Source: Zeimonas sp035303885 | GTDB lineage: Bacteria > Pseudomonadota > Gammaproteobacteria > Burkholderiales > Burkholderiaceae_E | NCBI GenBank assembly: GCA_035303885.1 | Contig: DATGRE010000054.1 | Location: 1-18,233, forward strand | Length of the DNA stretch: 18,233 nucleotides | Direction: 5' to 3' | In this document: piece by piece, positions 1-8,478 of the stretch | Layout of the letters: every line of letters starts with the position of its first letter | Numbering within the stretch: the first letter of the stretch is position 1 | The notes under the pieces: model-generated | Seen by the model: only the letters and a program-made list of their open reading frames with translations | What the model was told of the DNA's origin: nothing | Database searches by the model: none | Position numbers and translations under genes: made by a program

Positions 1-311
1 CGCACGCGGTGAAGCTCGAGCTGCCGCGGGCCTCCAGCAGCGCGATCGATGCCGACCGGCCCTCGCTCGGCGTGGAGATCGACGCCGAAGGCCGCGTGCA
101 TCTCGACGGCGAGGAGATCGACGGCGCGGCGCTGCCTGTACGCTTCGCCGAGGTCGCGCACCGCGCGCCCGACACCGAGCTGCTGATCCGCGCCGACCGC
201 AGCGTTCCGTACGGGACGATCGCGCGCGTGATGTCGCAGGCCTCGCGCAGCGGCCTCGCGCGGATCGGCTTCGTCACCGATCCGCGCGAGACGGCCGCGT
301 CTCCTCAATAG
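1..311 (+). CDS. exbD: ExbD/TolR-family energy transducer, C-terminal part (5' truncated by window edge)
   Basis: The reading frame is open from the first base, so the gene starts before the window and only about the last 102 residues are visible. ExbD is an inner-membrane protein with one N-terminal TM helix and a periplasmic domain; with ExbB it uses the proton gradient to energise TonB for outer-membrane iron uptake. The visible part begins just after the TM segment with HAVKLELPRASS, which matches the ExbD stretch linking TM helix to periplasmic domain. It continues through the typical SIDxxGxxxLDGxxV-like region, an ELLIRADRSVPYG segment and the closing GLARIGFVTDP motif. Homologues are normally about 135-145 aa. 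exbB and tonB are probably just upstream, outside the window. The stop overlaps the 3' end of the convergent siderophore receptor by 7 nt, which fits a joint iron-uptake locus. TolR is the alternative, but the GFVTDP ending and the neighbour favour ExbD. Confidence 0.88.
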   Translation, partial: HAVKLELPRASSSAIDADRPSLGVEIDAEGRVHLDGEEIDGAALPVRFAEVAHRAPDTELLIRADRSVPYGTIARVMSQASRSGLARIGFVTDPRETAASPQ

Positions 312-2437
312 CTGGCGACGACGCTGACCCGTACCGCCCGCGGTGACCCGGGCGTGATGTTGTTGTTGTTGTGCGCCGACACGAAATACTCGCGGTCGAA
401 CAGGTTCTCGACGTTCAGCTGCACGCGTACGTCGGGGCTGACCGCGTAGTACAGCGCCGCGTCGAAGCGCACGAAGCCGGGCAGCTTCACGGCATTGTCG
501 GCCGATGCGAACAGCCCGCTCGACGCGAGCACGCCGAGTCCGGCGCTCCATTTCGCGTCGAAGTCGTAGCGGTTCCACAGCGAGAACGTGTGCCGCGGCA
601 GTTGCGCGATCCGGTTGCCGGCGCGGATCGACGCCGACTGCGTCGTGTCGTACTCGCCGTCCTGGTAGGCGTATCCGCCGATCACGCGCCATTGCGGCGC
701 GAGGCGCCCGGCGAGCGAGAGCTCGACGCCCCGCACGTGCTGCCCGTCGACGAGGATCGAGCGGGTGGGGTCGCCGGGATCGGCGACCGCGACGTTCGTG
801 CGCTCGAGCCGGTAGACCGCCGCCGTCGCGGCGAGCTCGTCGCTGAAATCCCATTTGACGCCGAGCTCCACGTTGCGGAACTCCTCGGGATCCAGTGAGC
901 GGTTCGATGCATTGAGCGAGCTCAGCTGGTCTCCCGAGCGCGGCTGGTACGCGACCGTGTAGCTCGCGTAGATCGACATCGGGTCGATCGGCTTGTAGAT
1001 CAGGCCCGCGCGCGGCGAGACGAGGTGGTCGGTGTTCGACAGCGTCGTGCCGTTGCGGTGGTTGTCGAGCTCGACGTCGAAGCGGTCGAAGCGCACGCCG
1101 GCGATCGCCTGCCAGCGCGGCGACAGCTCGATCTGGTCCTGCACGTACAGCGCGGCGATGTTCGCGGTGCTTCGGTTGTCGGCATCGGTTGCGCTCTGCG
1201 CGAAGGTCACCGGGACGAAGGTGACCGGATCCGCGAGCGGCACCTGCAGCGAGCCGCCGGGGAAGAAGCCGCTGTTGCGGAAGTTGTCCGAGGTCTGGCG
1301 CCCGATCTCGGCGCCGAAGAGCAGGTTGTGGGCGACGCTGCCGGTCGTCGCGCGGTATCGCAGGTCGGTCTGGTTGAAGAAGTTCACGCGGTCGGTACGG
1401 TTGTTGTACGCCACGATCGACACCATCCTCCCGGTCGGGTCGACCGCGCCGGGAAAGACGTTCTGGTAGAACTTCTCGTAGCTCGCCCAGCGCGTGTGGT
1501 TGGTCAGCTTCAGCCCGTTGCCGAAATCGTGGTCGACGACGCCGTCGATCGCGTTCACGCGCGCCCGGGCCTCGCTGAGGTCCGGATTGCCGAAGAACGT
1601 CGACGGGTCGACGTCGACCGGACGACCGCGGAACGACGGAACGCCGCGATCGGCGGTGCGTTCGTCGCTGAAATGCTCGTAGCCGAGGCGCACGAGCGTG
1701 CGCGGGCCGGCGCGGAACGCGAACGTCGGGTTGATGCCATAGCGTTCGAGCTCGACGAAATCGCGATAGCTGTCCGAGCGTTCGTAGACGCCGGTCACGC
1801 GGAACGCGGCGGTGTCGGACAGCGCGCGGCCGAAGTCGGCGCTCGCGCGCCGCTCCTTCCACGAGCCGAGGCGCAGCGTCGCCTCGTCGATGTCGGCCCA
1901 CTGCGCCTGGCGCGTCACGCGGTTCAGCACGCCACCGGTACCGCCGCGGCCGAAGATCATCGCGTTCGGCCCCTTCAGCACCTCGACGCGGTCGATGTTG
2001 TACAGGTCGCGGAAATAGGCGACGTCGTCGCGGATGCCGTCCACGAAGAAGTCCGCCGTCGTGCCGATGCCGCGGAACACCGCCTGGTCGCGGTTGCCCT
2101 CGCCCTGGGCCATCGTGACGCCGGGGGTGTAGCGCACGACGTCGGCGAGGCTGTCCATCGCCTGGTCCTCGATCACGGCGCGCGGCACCACCGTCACCGC
2201 CTGCGGCACGTCGCGCAGCGGCGTGTCCGTCTTCGTCGCCGTCGTCGTGCGCGGCACCGTGTAGCCCGTCGCTTCGCCTTCGGCGGGTGCGGTGACGCTC
2301 ACCGTCGGCAGGGTGACGGGCGCCGACGGCGGCGACTGCGCCCAGGCGGCCTGCGCCGCGCCGAGTACGGCCGCACAGCAGCAGCAGCGCTGCCACGGCG
2401 GCACGGTGCCAATGGTGGAAACGAGACGAACGCGCAT
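305..2437 (-). CDS. TonB-dependent siderophore receptor (outer membrane)
   Basis: A 710-aa outer-membrane gated porin that would import a ferric siderophore with energy from TonB-ExbB-ExbD. A Sec signal peptide seems to end at AWA|QS near residue 34. A TonB-box-like stretch (TLPTVSVTAP) follows at about 43-52. The plug domain spans about 65-180, with DVPQAVTVVP, the YTPGV segment and the DGIRDD...YNIDRVEVLKGPNAMIFGRGGTGGVLNRVTR signature. The rest is a 22-strand-type barrel with Asp/Tyr-rich strands, ending in LNVENLFDREYFVSAHN and a C-terminal aromatic residue (VVASY). Length fits siderophore receptors of the CirA/Fiu/FhuE-like group; the ligand cannot be read from sequence. The ATG at 2437 has a GGAGGAGG ribosome site 7 nt upstream. 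Two Fur-box-like sites lie in the promoter region. The signal-peptide frame is odd, with a run of four Cys codons at 2375-2386 (see findings). Confidence 0.92.
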   Translation of the reverse strand: MRVRLVSTIGTVPPWQRCCCCAAVLGAAQAAWAQSPPSAPVTLPTVSVTAPAEGEATGYTVPRTTTATKTDTPLRDVPQAVTVVPRAVIEDQAMDSLADVVRYTPGVTMAQGEGNRDQAVFRGIGTTADFFVDGIRDDVAYFRDLYNIDRVEVLKGPNAMIFGRGGTGGVLNRVTRQAQWADIDEATLRLGSWKERRASADFGRALSDTAAFRVTGVYERSDSYRDFVELERYGINPTFAFRAGPRTLVRLGYEHFSDERTADRGVPSFRGRPVDVDPSTFFGNPDLSEARARVNAIDGVVDHDFGNGLKLTNHTRWASYEKFYQNVFPGAVDPTGRMVSIVAYNNRTDRVNFFNQTDLRYRATTGSVAHNLLFGAEIGRQTSDNFRNSGFFPGGSLQVPLADPVTFVPVTFAQSATDADNRSTANIAALYVQDQIELSPRWQAIAGVRFDRFDVELDNHRNGTTLSNTDHLVSPRAGLIYKPIDPMSIYASYTVAYQPRSGDQLSSLNASNRSLDPEEFRNVELGVKWDFSDELAATAAVYRLERTNVAVADPGDPTRSILVDGQHVRGVELSLAGRLAPQWRVIGGYAYQDGEYDTTQSASIRAGNRIAQLPRHTFSLWNRYDFDAKWSAGLGVLASSGLFASADNAVKLPGFVRFDAALYYAVSPDVRVQLNVENLFDREYFVSAHNNNNITPGSPRAVRVSVVASY

Positions 2438-2470
2438 GACGGGACCTCCTCCCCGGAGTGGTTAAAGGCG

Positions 2471-2489
2471 AATGAGAAGCGTTATCATC
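2471..2489 (-). promoter_or_regulatory. Fur-box-like operator 1 of the siderophore receptor
   Basis: AATGAGAAGCGTTATCATC is an imperfect 19-bp palindrome. Its core TGAGAAGCGTTATCA (2473-2487) matches the 7-1-7 Fur consensus TGATAATnATTATCA at 10 of 14 defined positions; read on the receptor strand, TGATAACGCTTCTCA, it matches at 12 of 14. It overlaps a possible -10 hexamer (GATGAT, 2489-2484 on the minus strand), so iron-loaded Fur bound here would block transcription of the receptor. Assignment rests on motif and context only. Confidence 0.65.
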
Positions 2490-2512
2490 CAGGGAATCGG
2501 GGAGATTCATCA

Positions 2513-2531
2513 AATGAGAATCGTTCTTTTT
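2513..2531 (-). promoter_or_regulatory. Fur-box-like operator 2 of the siderophore receptor
   Basis: AATGAGAATCGTTCTTTTT resembles the AATGAGAATCATTCTCATT form of the Fur box at 16 of 19 positions. It lies next to a possible -35 hexamer of the receptor promoter (TTGATG, 2513-2508, minus strand; 18 nt from GATGAT) and about 42 bp from operator 1. Two boxes four helical turns apart suggest cooperative Fur binding. It could also influence the divergent panE promoter at about 2575. Confidence 0.65.
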
Positions 2532-2574
2532 CGGAACGCCGTCGGGCGCTGCCGTCGCGCTGTCGCGGCGTCGC

Positions 2575-2580
2575 TATAGT
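2575..2580 (+). promoter_or_regulatory. possible -10 element for panE
   Basis: TATAGT matches the sigma-70 -10 consensus at five of six positions and stands out in GC-rich sequence 36 nt before the panE start. No convincing -35 hexamer is seen 17 nt upstream. It is the only clear candidate in the divergent region for rightward transcription of panE and ybaK. Confidence 0.4.
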
Positions 2581-2616
2581 GGCGCCTGGCCGGGTGGCGA
2601 ATGGGGAGTGGTTTTC

Positions 2617-3612
2617 GTGCGGGTGGCGGTCGTCGGGCTGGGTGCCATAGGGGGGCTGGTGGCCGCGCGGCTGGCCGCGGCGGGTGCGACCGTGTCGGCG
2701 CTGGCCCGCGGCGCCACGCTGCGCGCCGTGCAGCGGGACGGGCTTCGTCTGCTCGAGGCAGACGGGGCCGCGCCGACGAAGACCGCGCCGCTGCGATTGA
2801 ACGTCGCCGAGGATGCGGCGGCGCTCGGCGAGCAGGACCTCGTCGTCGTCGCGCTGAAGGCGCCCGCGCTGCCCGCGGTCGCGCCCACGCTCGCGCCGTT
2901 GATCGGCGATGCGACGGTCGTCGTGCCCGCGATGAACGGCGTGCCCTGGTGGTTCTTCCACGGACTGGACGAATCGCTCGCGCGGCGCCGCTGGACGTCG
3001 ATCGACACCGACGGCGGAATCGCCCGCGCGCTGCCGTGCGAGCGCGTCGTCGGCTGCGTCGTGCACCTCGCCTGCTCGACGCCCGAGCCCGGCGTGGTGC
3101 GCCCTCACGGCGGCAACCGGTTGATCTTCGGCGAGCCCGACGGAGCGCGCAGCGCGCGGGTCGACCGGATCGCGCAGTGGTTCGCACGCGCCGGCTTCGA
3201 CGTCGAGGTCTCGCCGCGGATCCAGCACGAGGTCTGGTTCAAGCTGTGGGGCAACATGACGATCAACCCGATCTCGGCGATCACCGGGGCCACCACCGAC
3301 CGCATCCTCGACGACCCGCTGGTGCGCGACTTCGTCAGCGCGACGATGCGCGAGGCGGCCGCCGTCGGCACCCGCATCGGATTGCCGATCGAGACGACGC
3401 CCGAGGAGCGGCACCAGGTCACGCGCCGGCTCGGCGCGTTCCGCTCGTCGATGCTGCAGGACGTCGATGCGGGCCGCCCGGTGGAGCTCGATGCGCTCGT
3501 GGCGAGCGTCGCCGAGATCGCCCGCGCGGTCGGCGTCGCCACGCCGAACATCGACGCGCTGCTCGGCCTGGCGCGGCTGCACGCGCGCGTGCGCGGGCTG
3601 TATCCGTCGTGA
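2617..3612 (+). CDS. panE: 2-dehydropantoate 2-reductase (ketopantoate reductase)
   Basis: A 331-aa cytoplasmic enzyme that reduces 2-dehydropantoate to (R)-pantoate with NADPH, a step in pantothenate and CoA synthesis. The N-terminal Rossmann fold starts VRVAVVGLGAIGG with G7xG9xxG12, the same spacing as E. coli PanE. The substrate half has the family motif KLWGNMTINPISAITG with a conserved Lys at about residue 209 and Asn at about 213, and the closing SSMLQDVDAGRPVELDAL helix motif near 275-294. I chose the GTG at 2617 because GGGGAG lies 8 nt upstream and because the Rossmann motif then falls at its usual distance; a GTG at 2608 would add three residues. The ybaK-like gene follows after 7 nt, suggesting co-transcription. 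The family also contains reductases of uncertain substrate, so the exact substrate is inferred. Confidence 0.85.
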   Translation: MRVAVVGLGAIGGLVAARLAAAGATVSALARGATLRAVQRDGLRLLEADGAAPTKTAPLRLNVAEDAAALGEQDLVVVALKAPALPAVAPTLAPLIGDATVVVPAMNGVPWWFFHGLDESLARRRWTSIDTDGGIARALPCERVVGCVVHLACSTPEPGVVRPHGGNRLIFGEPDGARSARVDRIAQWFARAGFDVEVSPRIQHEVWFKLWGNMTINPISAITGATTDRILDDPLVRDFVSATMREAAAVGTRIGLPIETTPEERHQVTRRLGAFRSSMLQDVDAGRPVELDALVASVAEIARAVGVATPNIDALLGLARLHARVRGLYPS

Positions 3613-3619
3613 GTGCGCG

Positions 3620-4099
3620 ATGAGCCGCAGCGAAACCCCGGCCACGCAGTTCCTGCGCCGCCATGGCGTCGAGTTCGGCGAGCACCGCTATGCGTACGTC
3701 GAGCACGGCGGAACGGCGGAATCGGCGCGCCAGCTCGGCGTCGATGAGCACGCGGTCGTCAAGACGCTGGTGATGCAGGACCAGTCCGCGCGTCCGCTCG
3801 TCGTGCTGATGCACGGTGATCGCCGCGTCTCGACCAAGCGGCTGGCGCGCGAGATCGGCCGCACGAGCGTCGAGCCCTGCGAGCCGCGCACCGCGCAGCG
3901 CCACAGCGGCTACTTCGTCGGCGGCACCTCGCCCTTCGGCCTGCGCAAGGCGATGCCGGTGTTCGTCGAGGCGAGCGTGCTCGAGCTGCCGCTCGTCTAC
4001 GTCAACGGCGGCCGGCGCGGCTTTCTCGTTTCGATCGAGCCGCGCGTGCTCGTCGAGCGGCTCGGCGCGACGCCGGTGCACTGCGCGCTGGAGGGCTGA
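3620..4099 (+). CDS. ybaK: YbaK/EbsC-family Cys-tRNA(Pro)/mischarged-tRNA deacylase
   Basis: A 159-aa protein of the YbaK/ProX trans-editing family, which hydrolyses wrongly charged aminoacyl-tRNAs (Cys-tRNAPro for YbaK proper) in the cytoplasm. The sequence begins SRSETPATQFLRRHGVEF, followed by GGTAESARQLGVDEHAVVKTLVM, where the conserved Lys of the editing pocket lies, then VVLMHGDRRVSTKRLAREIG and the GYFVGGTSPFGLRKAMPVFVEASVLELPLVYVNGGRRGFLVSIEP core that is diagnostic of the family. The length is normal. The ATG at 3620 starts 7 nt after the panE stop and matches the usual family N-terminus; the longer upstream reading frame overlaps panE and was not used. Which tRNA is edited cannot be told from sequence, as the family has several specificities. 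Confidence 0.88.
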   Translation: MSRSETPATQFLRRHGVEFGEHRYAYVEHGGTAESARQLGVDEHAVVKTLVMQDQSARPLVVLMHGDRRVSTKRLAREIGRTSVEPCEPRTAQRHSGYFVGGTSPFGLRKAMPVFVEASVLELPLVYVNGGRRGFLVSIEPRVLVERLGATPVHCALEG

Positions 4100-4127
4100 C
4101 GGCGCCCATCGACCGCGCGCGAGCCGC

Positions 4128-4142
4128 TACACTCGCGCGATG
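4128..4142 (+). promoter_or_regulatory. -10 element 6 nt before the plsY start (possible leaderless mRNA)
   Basis: TACACT (4128-4133) is a plausible -10 hexamer, with only six bases between it and the ATG at 4140. Transcription would then begin at or within a base or two of the start codon. No Shine-Dalgarno sequence precedes the ATG. The -35 region is weak. The same spacing is found at tsaD. Confidence 0.42.
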
Positions 4143-4757
4143 CAAGATCTGTATCCGCTGGTCGCGATCGGGCTGGCCTACCTGCTCGGCTCGGTCTCGT
4201 TCGCCGTCGTCGTGAGCCGCGCGATGGGGCTCGCCGACCCGCGCAGCTACGGGTCGAGGAACCCCGGCGCGACGAACGTCCTGCGCACCGGCAACCGCGC
4301 CGCCGCGGCGCTCACGCTGTTCGGCGACGCCGCGAAGGGCTGGCTCGCGGTGGCGCTCGCGCGCGGCTTCGGCGTGCGCTGGGGGTTCGACGACGGAACG
4401 ATCGCGCTCGTCGCGCTCGCCGTCTTCGTCGGCCACCTGTATCCGGTCTTCCATCGCTTCCGGGGCGGCAAGGGTGTGGCCACCGCCGCGGGCGTGCTGC
4501 TCGCGCTGCATCCGCTGCTCGGCATCGGCACGCTCGTCACGTGGCTGCTGATCGCGTACTTCTTTCGCTATTCGTCGCTCGCCGCGATCGTCGCCGCGGT
4601 CTTCGCGCCGCTGTGGGACCTGTTCCTGTTCGGGCCCGGCCCGCAGGCACTGGCGATCGGCGTGATGAGCGCGCTGCTCGTCTGGCGCCATCGCGCCAAT
4701 CTCGCGAAGCTGATGCAGGGCAAGGAATCGCGGATCGGCAGCCGCTCGCGCGGATAG
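4140..4757 (+). CDS. plsY: acyl-phosphate:glycerol-3-phosphate acyltransferase PlsY
   Basis: A 205-aa inner-membrane enzyme that transfers an acyl group from acyl-phosphate (made by PlsX) to sn-glycerol-3-phosphate, giving lysophosphatidic acid, the first committed step of phospholipid synthesis. The three family motifs are visible: GSVSFAVVVSR near residue 17, GSRNPGATNVLR at about 38-49 in the first cytoplasmic loop, and FRGGKGVATAAGVLLAL at about 107-123. Five hydrophobic segments can be traced, as in characterised PlsY. Length is typical (about 200). The ATG at 4140 is the natural family start and lacks a ribosome site; a -10-like hexamer sits 6 nt upstream. It converges on tsaD with 9 nt between the stops. 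plsY beside tsaD is also the arrangement in enterobacteria. Confidence 0.93.
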   Translation: MQDLYPLVAIGLAYLLGSVSFAVVVSRAMGLADPRSYGSRNPGATNVLRTGNRAAAALTLFGDAAKGWLAVALARGFGVRWGFDDGTIALVALAVFVGHLYPVFHRFRGGKGVATAAGVLLALHPLLGIGTLVTWLLIAYFFRYSSLAAIVAAVFAPLWDLFLFGPGPQALAIGVMSALLVWRHRANLAKLMQGKESRIGSRSRG

Positions 4758-4766
4758 CGACCCGCC

Positions 4767-5801
4767 TCAGACCGCCGGCAGCGAGTCGAGCGGCCAGCGC
4801 GGCTGCACGACGAAGCCGCCGATCGCGCGTCCGCTCGGCACGACGTCCGTGCCCGCCTTCTCCAGCCGCAGCGCGCCGGCCAGCGCGATCATCGCGCCGT
4901 TGTCCGAGCACAGCGCAGGCGCCGGAAAGTGCACACGCACGCCCTCGCGGTCGCAGGCGTGCGACAGCGTCTCGCGCAGCCGGCGGTTGGCGCTCACGCC
5001 GCCGGCGACCACGAGGCGGCGCTGCCCGGTCTCGCGCAGCGCCGCGAGCGATTTCGCGACCAGCACCTCGACGATCGCCGCCTCGAGCTCGGCGGCGAGG
5101 TCCGCGCGCGTGGCCCGGTCGTCGAAGCCGCGTCGCACGAGCGTCGCGACCGCGGTCTTCAGGCCGCTGAAGCTGAAGTCGAGCGTGCCGGAGTGCAGCA
5201 TCGGGCGCGGCAGCGTGCAGCGCCCCGGACGGCCGTCGGCCGCGAGCCGCGCGATCTGCGGTCCGCCCGGATAGCCCAGGCCGAGCAGCTTCGCGCTCTT
5301 GTCGAACGCCTCTCCCGCCGCGTCGTCGAGCGTGTCGCCGAGCAGCCGGTAGCGGCCGATGCCGTCGACCTCCATCAGCTGCGTATGCCCGCCCGAGACG
5401 AGCAGCGCGACGAAGGGGAACGCCGGCGGATCGTCCGACAGCAGCGGCGAGAGCAGGTGCCCCTCGAGATGATGGATGCCGATGCCCGGGATGCCCAACG
5501 CGAAGGCCATCGCCGCGCCGACGCCGGCGCCGACGAGCAGCGCCCCGGCCAGGCCGGGTCCCTCCGTCCAGGCGATCGCGTCGAGCGAACTGCGGGCTAC
5601 GCGCGCGTCGTCGAGCACCCGTTCGATCAGCGGCAGCAGGCGCCGAATATGGTCGCGCGAGGCGAGCTCGGGCACGACGCCTCCGTAGCGTTCGTGCAGC
5701 TCCGCCTGCGAGTGCAGCGCCTGCGCGAGCAATCCGCGTTCGGTGCAGTACAGCGCGACGCCGGTCTCGTCGCAGGAGGTCTCGATGCCGAGGACTTTCA
5801 C
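4767..5801 (-). CDS. tsaD: tRNA N6-adenosine threonylcarbamoyltransferase TsaD
   Basis: A 344-aa cytoplasmic ASKHA-fold enzyme that, with TsaB and TsaE, transfers the threonylcarbamoyl group from threonylcarbamoyl-AMP to A37 of ANN-decoding tRNAs (t6A). The protein starts VKVLGIETSCDETGVALY, the standard family N-terminus. The metal-binding HHLEGH motif places His at residues 111 and 115, the same numbers as in E. coli. Other signatures are VSGGHTQL near 148, GEAFDKSAKLLGLGYPGGP near 174-192, FSFSGLKTAV near 217, VAGGVSANRRLR near 278 and CSDNGAMIALAG near 306. I chose the GTG at 5801; the frame stays open upstream to 5945 but without similarity. An extended -10-like element ends 6 nt before the GTG and there is no ribosome site, so the mRNA may be leaderless. 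An essential or near-essential housekeeping gene. Confidence 0.95.
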   Translation of the reverse strand: MKVLGIETSCDETGVALYCTERGLLAQALHSQAELHERYGGVVPELASRDHIRRLLPLIERVLDDARVARSSLDAIAWTEGPGLAGALLVGAGVGAAMAFALGIPGIGIHHLEGHLLSPLLSDDPPAFPFVALLVSGGHTQLMEVDGIGRYRLLGDTLDDAAGEAFDKSAKLLGLGYPGGPQIARLAADGRPGRCTLPRPMLHSGTLDFSFSGLKTAVATLVRRGFDDRATRADLAAELEAAIVEVLVAKSLAALRETGQRRLVVAGGVSANRRLRETLSHACDREGVRVHFPAPALCSDNGAMIALAGALRLEKAGTDVVPSGRAIGGFVVQPRWPLDSLPAV

Positions 5802-5816
5802 GCGTCGAGTATGGCA
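5799..5816 (-). promoter_or_regulatory. extended -10 element 6 nt before the tsaD start (possible leaderless mRNA)
   Basis: On the minus strand TGCCATACT (5816-5808) is an extended -10 (TGn plus CATACT, four of six consensus bases). Six bases separate it from the GTG at 5801. The -35 region is pure GC with no match, which an extended -10 can compensate for. No Shine-Dalgarno sequence is present. Placement implies a transcript starting at the GTG. Confidence 0.45.
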
Positions 5817-5841
5817 CGCACGCGCGGCGCGCCCCGCCACG

Positions 5842-7053
<1,212 letters not shown>

Positions 7054-7102
7054 GCAGGGGAAGGCGAGGCGGGCGCGGGCTCTCGGCCGCGAAGACCCGG
7101 GC

Positions 7103-7131
7103 AGTGTGACATTCGACACGGCGAGGGACAA
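7103..7131 (-). promoter_or_regulatory. possible sigma-70 promoter for GGDEF copy 1
   Basis: On the minus strand TTGTCC (7131-7126) and CACACT (7108-7103) are 17 nt apart, in the gap between the two GGDEF genes. The -35 matches four of six bases and the -10 only three, so this is a weak call. It would let copy 1 be transcribed independently of copy 2. Confidence 0.3.
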
Positions 7132-7190
7132 CCGACTCGAGTACCGGCGGCGGCCCGGTGCTCGCCGACGGTCGGCACGTGGCGTCGCCT

Positions 7191-8366
7191 TCAGGCGGCG
7201 ACGAGCTGGTCGTCGGCGACGACGCGGTTGCGTCCCTGCGCTTTCGCCTGGTAGGCGCGCCGGTCGGCTTCGTCGAGCATCTCGCGCAGCGTGCGTCCCT
7301 GCCGATGCACGCTGACGCCCACGCTCATCGTGATCGGCAGCGCCGTCGCGCCGAGCCGATAGGGCGTGGCTTCCACCGTCGCGCGCAGCCGCTCCGCGAC
7401 GCCGAAGGCCGCGCTTTCGCCGGGCACGGGAACGAGCGCGCAGAACTCGTCGCCGCCGTAGCGAACGATCAGCGAGTCGTGGCGCAACGCCCCGCGCAGC
7501 AGCCCGGCCACGTGACGCAGCACCTCGTCACCGACGCCGTGCCCGTGGCGGTCGTTGATTTCCTTGAAGTCGTCCAGGTCGATCATCAGCAGCGCGATGC
7601 ACTCGTCGGCGCGTTCGAGCAGGCGCGGCCCGGCTTCCTGCAGGGAGCGGCGCGAGACGAGTCCGGTGAGCGCGTCGGTGGTGGCGAGCCTGCGCAGGCG
7701 TGTGTTGAGCTGGCCGTTGGCGACGCTGAGCACCGACACGGTGAGCACGAACGGCATCGATCCGAAGACCATCGCGAACAACGCGCGCGCTGCCCCCGGA
7801 GGGGCCGTTCCGTCGGCATTCAGCGGGATCGCATGGACCAGGAACAGCACCAGGCGCACCGCCATCACGGCGCTGAAGCCGGCGAGCAGCGCGCGCATCA
7901 GCCGCGCCGAGCGCAGCCTGCGCACGAGCGGTGAGCGGTGCGTCTCCCACGTCGCGAGCCCGATGAAGACGAGCGTGAACACGCTGCTGAGCACGATTCG
8001 TTCGAGCGCACGCCCGGCGTCGGCTTCGTGCAGCACGAACATCGCGGCGATGTAGGCGAGCGTGACGGCGACCCCCGCCCAGGCACTGCGCGGCCGGCCG
8101 AACAGGCGCGTCGTGCCGAGCCAGACGAGGAACATGGAGACGCCGAGCACGGTGTAGCCGAGCGTCACCGCGAGCTGCCCATGCGTGCGCAGCGCGAAGC
8201 AGACGAAGCCGAGGCCCATCGCCAGCACGGCCGCCGCGAACAGCGGCATCGCGCGGTCGACGCCTCCGTGGTCGCCGCGCAGCGCGAGCAGGATCGCCGC
8301 GCCGGCGACGCTGGAGAAGCCCGTCATCAGGTAGATGGTGGGAATGTCGGGGACGAAGGCGCTCAT
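7191..8366 (-). CDS. seven-TM GGDEF diguanylate cyclase (copy 2)
   Basis: A 391-aa paralogue of the gene at 5842-7053 with the same plan: about seven TM segments (the first is IYLMTGFSSVAGAAILLAL) and a C-terminal GGDEF domain from about residue 238. Visible motifs are RRLATTDALTGLVSRRSLQE, DLDDFKEINDRHGHGVGD, RYGGDEF at about 302-308 and MSVGVSVHRQGRTLREMLDEADRRAYQAKAQGRNRV. The catalytic signature is intact. The I-site position reads RHDS instead of RxxD, so feedback inhibition by c-di-GMP is probably lost, as in copy 1. The ATG at 8366 gives MSAFVPDIPTIYLM, aligned with copy 1; 18 further codons upstream have no support and there is no clear ribosome site. The likely role is to couple an unknown membrane signal to c-di-GMP, which often governs biofilm and exopolysaccharide production. 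Confidence 0.9.
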   Translation of the reverse strand: MSAFVPDIPTIYLMTGFSSVAGAAILLALRGDHGGVDRAMPLFAAAVLAMGLGFVCFALRTHGQLAVTLGYTVLGVSMFLVWLGTTRLFGRPRSAWAGVAVTLAYIAAMFVLHEADAGRALERIVLSSVFTLVFIGLATWETHRSPLVRRLRSARLMRALLAGFSAVMAVRLVLFLVHAIPLNADGTAPPGAARALFAMVFGSMPFVLTVSVLSVANGQLNTRLRRLATTDALTGLVSRRSLQEAGPRLLERADECIALLMIDLDDFKEINDRHGHGVGDEVLRHVAGLLRGALRHDSLIVRYGGDEFCALVPVPGESAAFGVAERLRATVEATPYRLGATALPITMSVGVSVHRQGRTLREMLDEADRRAYQAKAQGRNRVVADDQLVAA

Positions 8367-8478
8367 CGACGCGAAAGTGGGGCAGGGCGATGATTCTCGC
8401 CACGCTGCGGATGCGCGCAATGCGCGCCCGATCGAAGGCGGCGCGGCCCCGCACGCGCGGCGCGCGAAGGGTACCCGT

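Noticed and set aside
1025..2650. A 541-codon plus-strand frame opposite the siderophore receptor
   Set aside because: No domain is recognisable and it runs across the Fur-type promoter region; the minus strand holds the clear TonB-dependent receptor.
7141..7190. GCCGA-CCG-TCGGC hairpin after GGDEF copy 2 as a terminator
   Set aside because: A short GC palindrome without T-tract, as expected by chance in such GC-rich DNA.
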